Source: Symsagittifera roscoffensis (lineage: Eukaryota; Xenacoelomorpha; Acoela; Convolutidae). Taken from it: a stretch of DNA of 64,000 nucleotides. The stretch is taken from contig NW_026971562.1 of assembly GCF_963678635.1 (NCBI RefSeq), positions 1-64,000 on the forward strand, in the 5' to 3' direction. The translations under genes and the position numbers were made by a program. Below, piece after piece: positions 55,399 to 64,000 of the stretch. Position 1 is the first letter of the stretch; the number at the start of each line of letters is the position of its first letter. Under the pieces are notes generated by a model that ran no database searches, was not told the origin of the DNA, and worked only from the letters and a program-made list of their open reading frames with translations.

Positions 55399-57088
55399 TA
55401 TCTAAGAAAAATTTGGGACTTTGGAACTGTTCCAAAATTAAAAGTTTTTAGTACCACTTGAACAAAAAAAAACTTACTTTTTTCTTTTTGCGAGGTAACG
55501 AAATGCAAAATTCAGTTAAATGTTTTTGATTGGCAAACAAAAAGAAAACTTTTACCCAATAAAATGAGCCTGTTTATACTAACAATGACGTCATCGCCTA
55601 CGGCATTATCCTTTTATGGTAATTACGTCATTCTTTGAATAGAAGTGACGTCACCGCGTACGCAATTTTCCTTTTATGTAATGACGGTATATATTATTAG
55701 AATCAACGTCACCACCCATGCAGTTTTTCTTTTAAGGTAAGGATGTCATTCTTTGAATAGAAGTGACGTCGCCGCCCACGCAATTTTCCTTTAATAGTAA
55801 TGACTTCATTCTTTAATTAGAGGTGACGTCACCACCCACGCAGTTTTCCTTTCATGGTAATGACGTCATCGCATTTGCAATTCCTTCGAAAACTCTAGAA
55901 TTTTAAACCAAAACAGAAAAATTTTCAAGCAATCAGAACTAAGCAGTTTCTAGACAAAACATTGGATCAAAAAAAATCATTTTTGAAGAATGATTTTTTG
56001 AACTTCCTCGAGTTACTCTACAGGAAATAAGAAAAAACTCCGTGTGATTTCGTTTTTGATGAAATAGATGTGGATTCTTACTTTTTCATAATTTTTGGAT
56101 GTTAATGTTGTCCAAAATAGAGTTCTCCGACTGAGTAAATGTTTTTTTAGGTGAACTTACTCAATCAAAGAATTTATTTTTGATCCACATATTGCGTATC
56201 ATAGCTAGAAACTTACTGCTGAGTTACACCTGACTAGAAAATAAATTCTATTTATTTTAGAAATTTTGAAGTTAAGTAAAAGTTCGTACGATAATATTTC
56301 ATCGACTTTTTTCATTCCCTACCCAACTACCAATTTTGTCAAAACTCCCATGTAAAGTTCTTTAATCCTCCATTTCTTTTAAGATTCTCAAAGTTCAAAA
56401 CCCTGCTTCATTCGGTATGGAATCAGATATCCAGAGAATTGCTTTGAAAAAATCATCAATCTAGAATTGTCCTCTCAAATCTACATCAAATTCAAAGAAC
56501 TTGACTATCTTCTTAAAAATCAGCAATTTCTCATTGATGGCATACAAGAAATTCAAATGACTTGATGAGAAGTGATGCTATTTTTACTAAATTTCCTTCT
56601 TTTGTTACTTATATCGGCAAAATTTCTCATTTTTACAGCAAACAATATTTGGTCATTTGTTTTTGCAATTGCTTTTGTTATATTTTTACTTATTTGGAAG
56701 AATCAAGTCCTTAAAAGGTTCCTCTGATTGGATACGACAACTAGAACAAAATGAAATTTTTTGTGATTGGAAAGGACAATGCCCAAAATGGAGCTTTGTT
56801 TCCGATTGAATACGATTTTTCTATAAGAATTCCATGAAAGGAAACTGAAATCTGATTGGACACGACTACAATCCAAATAAGGAAAAACCGTTTTGATTGG
56901 TCAAAGCCACACATTCGAATTACAGGTACCCCTCTCTCTTAACTAAAAAAATTTTCATTTTCAACTTAACTACCGTCAACTACCTCCTCTCTCAGCTCTA
57001 ATTACTTTAATTTCGAGTTAACTTGCGTTAACTACATTCCTTCTCAACTGTAAATCTTGTTTTATCTCTGTATACTCTGCTCAACTTT
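55399..57088. promoter_or_regulatory. Divergent control region with CRE-like and CCAAT arrays
   Basis: Lies between the polymerase (minus) and gene A copy 2 (plus). 55,583-55,870 holds about five tandem units of 55-60 bases, each with a TGACGTCA or one-mismatch site followed by a cctacgca/ccacgca(g/a)tttt block. 56,720-56,910 carries five ATTGG/CCAAT boxes at 35-50-base intervals, matching 33,640-33,840 inverted. The rest (55.9-56.7 kb) is AT-rich and matches 33.9-34.6 kb inverted. No gene inside. Confidence 0.6.
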
Positions 57089-57598
57089 TTGTTCAAAATG
57101 ATCTTCTCAATACAAAACAGAAACCTCATGTACTCTGTAGAATTTTCGCCTGATCTAGTACAAATTCAAGTTCGAGAAACAGTCTCTGGAGTTTTTCTGG
57201 CCCAAATGGACATCCCAATCCAAGTCTGGCACATGGTGGAAGTGATGCGAAGGAATTTTAGCGAGCATCAAATGATGCAAGTTCCCATCACAGAGAACCA
57301 ACTTGGAACAATGCAATGATGGAGGAAGTGACTGAGCATGTGGGAATGAACTTCCCCGAGATTCTTGACTCAAGATTTGTCACTCAACCAGTCGGCGACT
57401 TCCTCTTTCCTTGGGAGGAAGAGGGATCTGTGGAGAACCCAATAACCATCGAAGAAGATGAGGGGTTCTCTGAGCCAAGAACTCCAGTCTGCGGCCACCA
57501 AGACAACCACCAGTGATGGAGGCAAGACCAGCCTTGCTCTCCATTGAGAACTTACAAAATTTTGAGAAATCAGCTGTTCGACAGCTCTTTGATTTGTA
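57089..57598 (+). pseudogene. Gene A, copy 2, PC4-like pattern, frameshifted
   Basis: 57,089-57,319 encodes the conserved N-terminal part (FSIQNRNLMYSVEFSP, VQIQVRETVSGVFLAQMDIP, WHMVEVMRRNFSEH). After a one-base loss near 57,315 the acidic half continues in another frame (VGDFLFPWEEEG, ITIEEDEGFSE, to 57,516), and a second shift leads to the C-terminal LLSIENLQNFEKSAVRQLF. About 75 percent identical to copy 1, and its lesions are different. Upstream CCAAT boxes are conserved. Confidence 0.6.
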
Positions 57599-57599
57599 A

Positions 57600-59770
57600 A
57601 TTATTTGGTTGTTGTCTTGTGTTTTTATAGTTTGATTTCGTTGCATCTAGTTATTTTATTTCAAAGAGATAGCATTAAAGAGATAAGGTCATGGAAAAAT
57701 CTGTTTAAAAAAATGCACAGGCAAAGTTTTGTTTAAATATTTGTAAAATACTTTGTTAAAAATCAACTAACTTAGCAATTCGTAAAGGTTTTTTAAAAAA
57801 TTTTCTTGTAAAGATGATGAAAAAGTTAAAACAATTTCAATATTTGTGAAAAACTTCACAATATTTTCGCACACAAGATAAAAAATCATTACAATGTTGG
57901 CACACATGTTAAAAACTTCATAATAAATTTTGCACCATTCAAAACTTTCACAATTTTTTTTGCATACTTGTTAGAAAATTAAAGAAATCTCACAAATTAA
58001 TAAAAAATTTTATTAAGTTTTTTCTCATTTAAAGTTTTCTTGCACTGTTAATAGTTGAAGTAAATGAAATTTTGTGTAATAATTTTGATCATGAAGAAAT
58101 CTTTTTTTTTGCGTGTATATTGACCAAAACATCAGAAAAACAATGTGTTAAGATTGAGAAAAGCACTCAAGGTCATCAATTATGAAAAAATTGTAGCAAT
58201 ATTTGAGTAAGTTTTGGACAATAACATTTGCATATAAACAATGCATTTTAACATTTTGCATTTTAACATTTTTTTTTGCATATAATTTTTGAAAATTCAT
58301 GAAAAAAAATTGGATCATGCAAAAATTGACTCGAAAAAATTCGCATATTTGTTAGAAGTTCTTTACAATTTTTGAAACATGCTAAAATTTGTATATTTTT
58401 TGCACACCTGCTAAAAAAACCAAAGAAAACTCGCACATTAAGAAAATATTAATTAAATATTTTCGCATGTTAAACATAATTGTAGCAAGAATTTCTTGCA
58501 CTGTTAATAATTAAAGTAAATGAATTTCTATGTGGTAATTTTGATCATAAAGGAATCTCTTTTTTGCATGTATATTGATCAAAAATATCGAAAAAACAAT
58601 GTATTAAGGTAGGGAATAGCACGCAAAGTCATCAATAATAAAAAAAATATAGCATCAATTTAGCAAATTTCTTGCAATAAAAATTTGAATTTGTTGCATT
58701 TGCATAAGAAAAAGCTTGTTTTTTGCATATAAGTTTTGAAAACTCATGAAAAAAGTTGCATCATGCGAAAATCGACTCAAAAAGTTTTGCATCTTTGTTA
58801 GAAATTACTTACAATTTTTGCAACATGCAAAATTTTTCATATTTTTTGGGCACACTTGCTAAAAAAAACCAAAGAAAAATCGCATTTTAAAAAAATTTCA
58901 ATTGAATATTTTCTAATGTTAAATATAATTGTAGCAAGATGTTCTTGCACTGTTATTAATTAAAGTAAATGCATTTCTATGTTTTGTTTTTGATCATAAA
59001 GAAATCTCTTTTTTGCATGTATATTGATCAAATATATCATAAAAACAATGTATTAAGACAGGGAATAGCACTCAAAGTCATCAATCATGAAAAAGTTTTG
59101 GCATTAACTTAACAAGTTTCATTCAAAAAAAATTTGAATTTGTTGCAATTGCATAAGAAAAAAAGAATGTATTTTGCATATCTTTTTAAAAAAGCGTGAG
59201 AAAAGTTGCACCGTGCAAATTAAATTTTTGAAAAGTTTTGCATACTTGTAAGAAATTTTTTACAAAATTTGCAATATGCAGAAATTTTCATAGTTTTTCT
59301 TGCTTACTTGTTATAAAAAATTAAAATATATTTGCATTCAAAAAATTTCCGCCTTTTAAAGAAAACTGTAACAAGATTTTCTTGCAATGTTAAAAGTTAA
59401 AGTTTAAGAATTTCTTTGTTTTGAGTTTGATCAGTAAAATCAGTATCAGTTTGTTAAGATCAGTATCCAAATCAAAAACATCAGAAAAACAGTTTATTAA
59501 GATAAGGAAAAGCCGAAGAAGTCATCAATACTGATGATTTCTAAACAATAACAAAAAAGAAGTTAGGTTTTGCAAATGTAAATATTTTTCTAAAATATGA
59601 AAAAAGTTGCGTTCTGCAATAAACTTCCCATAAAATACGCATATTTGTTATAAAGTGATTAATATTTCTGCATCTTGCAGAAAAATAACATGAATTTTTA
59701 TGTTGAAAAGCATTTGAATTGAAATTTAATTAACCTTGACTAGATTTTCATGAAGAAATAATCAAAAATT
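57600..59770. repeat. Tandem repeat of a 430-455-base unit, about four copies
   Basis: Units anchored by ttgcactgttaat...gatcataaagaaatctctt...tgcatgtatattgatcaaa...caatgtattaag...gtcatcaat at about 58,040, 58,496, 58,945 and 59,374, with degraded flanks. Each carries one short repeat of the ccctatcttaatacatt family. No gene. It occupies the same position between genes A and S as the minisatellite in the other block. Confidence 0.75.
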
Positions 59771-59774
59771 AAAA

Positions 59775-60345
59775 GAAAAATTGCCACGCTCACTATTTAC
59801 AGAACCATAACCATCAAAAAAACAATCAATTATTTTGAGCAAATCAGATTCATACTTTGAATTTTGAGCTTTTTGATTTCTTTTTAAAAATCCTGAGCCC
59901 AGAGTTTGCGTAGATGCAAGTTTTTGATAAGAACTTAGATAATGATTTTTGAACTTTTTACGAACAAGTCGTTTCCTTGATACGCTTGGTGTTTTTTCTG
60001 CTCCTTTCCATCGTAAATTATGTGGAACTCCTCAACTAAGCTCATTGAATACTTCCCCACTTGTTGTGACAATACTCGAAAAGAATCTGTGATTGTACAA
60101 AGTGTAAAGACAATCAATTTCTTGATTAATGTATTGATATTTGTCTAATCTCTAAAGAGTTTGGCTAAGGAATGTTCCAACTAAAGCTCTATGAAATTTG
60201 CAACTTCCCAAGCAACAGAATGAATCGTGAGTAGACACGCAAAAGTTTTTGGGTTACTATGTATTTTTCGTAAAATGCGTTGCCATCAGAAATAAACATT
60301 GATTTATTATTATAATCTGAGTAAGAGCTTGACACATAGCAGCTG
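59775..60345 (-). pseudogene. Gene S, copy 3 (inverted block)
   Basis: Minus-strand blocks match copy 2 in order: SSYSDYNNKSMFIS and NAFYEKYIVTQK; after a probable 60-base intron TNINTLIKKL, FTLCTITDSFRVLSQQV, SMSLVEEFHIIYD (59,935-60,117); then in another frame NSKYESDLLKIIDCFFD. Conservation at protein level in three frames supports a real spliced gene. This copy has a frame change at the second-third block junction. Function unknown. Confidence 0.5.
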
Positions 60346-60380
60346 TCTTTGGAAAAACTGATTTTTGCAGAAAATGGTGG

Positions 60381-60400
60381 AATTATATAGTAGGAGTAAC
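60381..60400 (-). promoter_or_regulatory. TATA-like element for gene S, copy 3
   Basis: Minus-strand GTTACTCCTACTATATAA matches the conserved block before gene S at 26.70 and 29.83 kb, lying between the divergent starts of S and PQ. Confidence 0.45.
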
Positions 60401-60568
60401 GCCTACGCAGTTTCCATATAGGGATATCCCTCCATATTTAGTACAACTTCCACAGAAGGAAACCGCGATGACTCATACTGCTCACTTCCATTTTCATTTT
60501 TTTCAAAATTATTTCTCTCATTTTTCCTCATCTGATCATTTTGCTCTTCAAAAAGTACTCAAGAAAAG

Positions 60569-61081
60569 ATGATATACCCAACTACATTGAATTCTCAAAA
60601 AATAAAAAAAGAATTGGGAGATTTCTTTAGTTCCAAAAATCCTACAAGAGGAAAATCCTACTGCTTTCAACTGTTAAAAATAATTGAATTGGGACAATTT
60701 GAAAAGTCTCAACAAGTCTTTCTTAGAGAAAAAAAAGTAGAAGCAATTGGCGCATTACGGAATACTGTTATTCACGATGCTGAAAATCTTGAACTTGTAC
60801 CTCTATATGAAGCCAAATCTGATAAAGAATCAACTATGGATCAGGAGCTCGACATCTGTAATAGATTATAAGAAATAGCAACAAACAACATGAGGGTTTA
60901 TGTCACAATCAAGAAGTACAGCAAGAGCAAGCCAACCTACTTTCAGTTTCGACTCTTCACTGCAAAGGAAAATGAAGACTTGAAGCAAGTTGCATATGTC
61001 AACTATACTTTGAACGAACTCAAAGAACTGTCCCAATTACTCGGAGAATTTATGTTTTTTGATAATTGTAAACCTCAGTAA
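60569..61081 (+). pseudogene. Gene PQ, copy 3, one in-frame stop
   Basis: The best copy: ATG at 60,569; N-terminal part helical (NSQKIKKELGDFFSSKNPTR, FEKSQQVFLREKKVEAI, NTVIHDAENLELV); a TAA at 60,869-60,871; then in the same frame RVYVTIKKYSKSKPTYFQFR and YTLNELKELSQLLGEF to the stop at 61,079-61,081. The C-terminal part has the strand-strand-helix order seen in PC4-like ssDNA-binding proteins (inference). Divergent from gene S. 61,082-61,784 holds no gene. Confidence 0.6.
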
Positions 61082-61784
61082 TGCTTTGTGGTGCTTTTAA
61101 TGTTTGGTAATTGAATTATCATTACTTCAAAACTTTCTTTCTCACTGAAGTGTATAGCTAGAGGTATGATATCTGAGGAAAACTCAGACAAAACATACAA
61201 TTTACTCCAAATTGACATAAAAGACTAACCAATTATCAGTTAATTTTCAAATTACTGCTTGAAAAATTACAGAACAAAAATTACTTAATTGCTGTTTTAT
61301 CTAAATTCAAGTGAAATTCTGATTTTAACAAACTTACAAAATAAAACATAGTTGAAAACCTTACCAAACTTTTTCAAAGTTCTATTTTTCTTCATTTTTT
61401 ATCAGTTTTTTCACCATAATTTTATTTTTTGATTGGCTACATCTATTTTCTAAAAGACGGAAAAAGTTTTTCTGCTGTTTGTTATTACAAAACAATTTAA
61501 AAATGATAAAACTAATTCGAGTTTTTTAAGGTTTTTACGTACATTTCAGTGAGAAAAATGTTTCTATCAAAAGCTTTTTCAATGTCTGAATGAACATTTA
61601 TTAGATTTTAAAATTGAACTACTACAAAAAACTGCAAGAGTGGCCGACAGATGACGTTGAAGGAGATTGTAGTAGTTTTAACTTGTATAGAAACACAGAA
61701 AGTTCAATAATTTTGTTAAAAAGATAGATAGGAGACCACAAAAAGGAAGAGTACTGCCAGATTTATTAACAATGTTTTTATTTA

Positions 61785-62051
61785 GATGAGTTAACTCAGA
61801 TTGAGTGGTCGATCAGTAAAAAACAAAACAACGGAAGATCCTATGAATTAAAAATTGGAGATAAGGATCATCGAATTGTTTACTGTTTTGAATTTGATAC
61901 ATATACAAAATCTAGATTTGTCAGAATATCTTTTGATCGTTTACCAAAATTTAATAGACTTCAGGTTATTTATACTACAAAATACCAAAAAGAAAACAAT
62001 AAAAACAAATATTTTGGTAATTTCTTTTGTCACTTGTTAGAAATAGAATAA
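61785..62051 (+). pseudogene. Gene R, copy 2, C-terminally truncated
   Basis: Open from the acceptor-like TTTTTATTTAG to a TAA at 62,049-62,051: DELTQIEWSISKK, YCFEFDTYTKSRFVRIS, TKYQKENNKNKYFGNFFCHL. The stop falls where copy 3 has a Tyr codon and continues for about 35 residues. An N-terminal stretch (RRPQKGRVLPDLL) lies just upstream in another frame. Confidence 0.55.
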
Positions 62052-62589
62052 AGCAATGAAATTTTGATACAAATTTCAAAATCTGAACTGAGTAAGAAAA
62101 CATCATATAAACCAATCAAAAAATCTCCCTTTGGTTTCCAATGTATGTGTTGGTTATGTTAGAAAAATTTTCAATAAAAATGATTGATTGGAAAGATTCA
62201 TAAAAATAGCTTTGTTCTGATCTATAAAATAAATTAAAATCTGTGAATAATTCATTCTGATTGCTTGATACTACAAACATTACATGTGAAGGAATGCTCA
62301 ATTCTGATTAGTTGATATCAAAAAAGATAAAAATTTCTTTTTAAGAAATGCTCGATTCTGATTGGTTGATATCAAAACTTTTAAAAACTCCATGGTTAGA
62401 TTGGATAATTTTTTCAAGTTGACCAAATATATTGTTATCCAGTCTAATTTCTTTCATGTTAAAAACAATTGGTTGAAAAATTTGCTGCTTTTTCTTACTT
62501 TTATTCAGGTTTTGAGGCTATTCAACATTTCTGATCTTATTTTTTGGGGCATTCTAGATCTCCCATTTATTCACAAGTTCTTTCGTGAG

Positions 62590-62830
62590 ATGCAGTCGCT
62601 GAATAGAAACGAAAAAATTGCATGTTTTGAATCAAGGTAGAGAAGTTACTCACAAAGATGCATCAAGACATCGTAGAACCTGTGGTGTTTCGAAGTGTTT
62701 GAGTCGTAACTTTCATATTATAGCAGTGAGGAAGTCACAAACCAATTCAAGGAGAAGTTTTATCATCAAAATTAAATTATGTGCTCAGCAGTCTCCAAAA
62801 AATTTTCAAGATAAGGTAATAAAATCATAA
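62590..62830 (+). pseudogene. Zinc-finger module, copy 4
   Basis: MQSLNRNEKIACFESR then stop. After a frameshift, HKDASRHRRTCGVSKC and a degenerate second unit follow (CAQQSPKNFQDK). The Cys pair is broken (C-F-E-S instead of C-x2-C). Downstream of gene R in the same orientation, as at 24.5 kb. Confidence 0.5.
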
Positions 62831-62980
62831 TCTATGAAATAATTTATAATCTGTGAATACTTCATTCTGATTGCTTAATACTACAAACACAGAAAGTTCA
62901 ATAATTTTAATAAAAAAAGATGAATAGGAGACCACAAAAAAGAAGAGTACTGCCAGATTTATCAACAATGTTTTTATTTA

Positions 62981-63358
62981 GATGAGTTAACCCAGATTGA
63001 GTGGTCGATCACTAAAAAACAAAACAACGGAAGATCCTATGAAACAAAAATTGGAGATAAGGATCATCGATTTGATTACTGTTTTGAGTTTGATACATAT
63101 ACAAAATATAGATTTGTCAGAATATCTTTTGATCGTTTAACAAAATTTAATAGACTTCCGGTTGTTTATACTACAAAATACCAAAAAGAAAACAATAAAA
63201 ACTTATATTTTGGTAATTTCTTTTGTCACTTGTTAGAAATAGAATACATCAATGAAATTTTGATACAAATTTCAAAATCTGAATTGAGTAAGAAAACATC
63301 ATATAAACCAGACAAGAAATCTCCATTTGGTTTCCATTGTAGGTGTTGTTTATGTTAG
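62981..63358 (+). pseudogene. Gene R, copy 3, full C-terminus
   Basis: About 126 codons open from the acceptor-like site: ELTQIEWSITKKQNN, RFDYCFEFDTYTKYRFVRIS, RLPVVYTTKYQKENN, YFGNFFCHLLEIEYINEIL, then a basic tail ending HCRCCLC. No lesion inside this exon. An upstream ATG-initiated stretch MNRRPQKRRVLPDL (from 62,922) is one base out of frame, so either an intron or a frameshift joins them. The strand and helix order resembles PC4-like proteins (inference). Confidence 0.5.
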
Positions 63359-63795
63359 AAAATTTTTCAATAAAAATGACTGATTGGAAAGATTCATAAA
63401 AAAAGCTTTGTTCTAATCTATAAAATAAACTAAAACTGTGAATAATTCATTCTGATTGCTTGATACTACAAACATTACATATGAAGGAATGCTCAATTCT
63501 GATTAGTTGATATCGAAAAAAAAAATTGTTTTTAAGAAATGCTCGATTCTGATTGGTTGATATCAAAACTTTTGAAAACTCTATGGTTAGATTCGATGAT
63601 TTTTTTAAGTTGACCAGATATATTGATATCCAGTCTGATTTCTTTCATGTTGAAAAATTTGGTTGAAAAAACAATTGGTTGAAAAATTTGCTGCTTTTAC
63701 TTACTTTTATTCAAGTTTTGACGCTATTCAACATTTCTGATCTTATTTTTTGGGGCATTCTAGATCTTCCATTTATTCACAAGTTGTTTCGTGAG

Positions 63796-64000
63796 ATGCA
63801 GTCGCTGAATAGAAACGAAAAAAATTGCATGTTTTGAATCAAGGTAGAGAAATTACTCACAAAGATGCATCAAGACATCGTAGAACCTGTGGTGTTTCGA
63901 AGTGTTCGAGTTGTAATTTTCATACTTATAGCAGCGAGGATGTCACAAATCAATTCAAGAAGAAGTTTTGTCATCAAAACTAAACTATGTACTCAGCAGT
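63796..64000 (+). pseudogene. Zinc-finger module, copy 5, cut by window edge
   Basis: Near-identical to copy 4, with one extra A in the run after MQSLNRNEK, giving an early stop. The second part RHRRTCGVSKCSSCNF is readable in another frame. It continues beyond the window. Confidence 0.5.

Larger units (their letters stand above)
61690..64000. repeat. 1.2-kb tandem duplication of gene R plus zinc-finger module
   Basis: cacagaaagttcaataattt recurs at 61,694 and 62,888, and gagatgcagtcgctgaat at 62,588 and 63,794; spacing is about 1,194-1,206 bases. Identity is about 93 percent. The second unit runs off the right edge. CCAAT-type boxes (gattctgattggttgatatc) precede each zinc-finger module at 62,352 and 63,546. 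Confidence 0.85.

Noticed and set aside
59935-60117. 60-codon minus-strand ORF as a separate gene
   Set aside because: It is the second exon-like block of gene S, shown by its match to 30,110-30,240 in the other block.
1-64000. tRNA, rRNA or snRNA genes
   Set aside because: None recognised by eye; a covariance-model scan would be needed to exclude small ones.

Overview
This window looks like nematode chromosomal DNA, most likely from Caenorhabditis or a close relative. That is inferred from the AT-rich noncoding sequence, short introns with TTTTCAG-type acceptors, and the families of mobile elements present. I see no ordinary cellular gene. Essentially everything recognisable is a decayed selfish element, and nearly every coding unit carries frameshifts or stops.

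Positions 1 to about 21,000 are moderately GC-rich and are dominated by one large minus-strand Ty3/Gypsy-like retrotransposon. Read right to left it gives a long noncoding leader (about 17.2-21.0 kb), a gag region with coiled coil and zinc knuckle (17.1-14.2 kb), aspartic protease, reverse transcriptase and RNase H, a linker, and integrase with a GPF-type C-terminus (14.15-9.1 kb). An acidic tail follows, and then an unexpected macro-domain-like segment (8.5-7.86 kb). A structured spacer separates this from a second very long minus-strand reading region (7.4 kb to beyond position 1) with a coiled coil and an SGNH-hydrolase-like domain.

From about 21,020 the composition shifts abruptly to AT-rich DNA. 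The remaining 43 kb is a nested mosaic of virus-like, Maverick/Polinton-related pieces. A pair of 4-5 kb inverted arms (21.02-24.9 and 34.7-39.7 kb) brackets a gene block. The same block recurs in opposite orientation, collinearly, at 55.1-62.8 kb. Its order is: N-terminal zinc-finger module of a protein-primed family B DNA polymerase, divergent gene A, tandem-repeat spacer, gene T (missing from the second block), gene S, gene PQ, gene R, zinc-finger module again. Genes A, T, PQ and R are small proteins with no name I recognise. All show a beta-beta-beta-beta-helix pattern that resembles the PC4/p15 single-strand-DNA-binding domain (inference). A nearly full-length but dead polymerase gene lies at 50.7-55.4 kb and is split by a CR1/Jockey-like non-LTR insertion. 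Three decayed capsid-like genes lie at 40.1, 44.8 and 47.2 kb.

Later rearrangements are superimposed: a 3-kb tandem duplication (25.54-31.64 kb), a 4.65-kb tandem duplication (36.06-45.35 kb), a 1.2-kb tandem duplication (61.7-64.0 kb), several minisatellites, and a family of short CCCTATCTTAATACATTGGG-type repeats. Shared lesions show that the duplications happened after most genes were already dead. Promoter-like sequence survives in several copies: TATA boxes, CCAAT-box clusters and a cAMP-response-element-like array.
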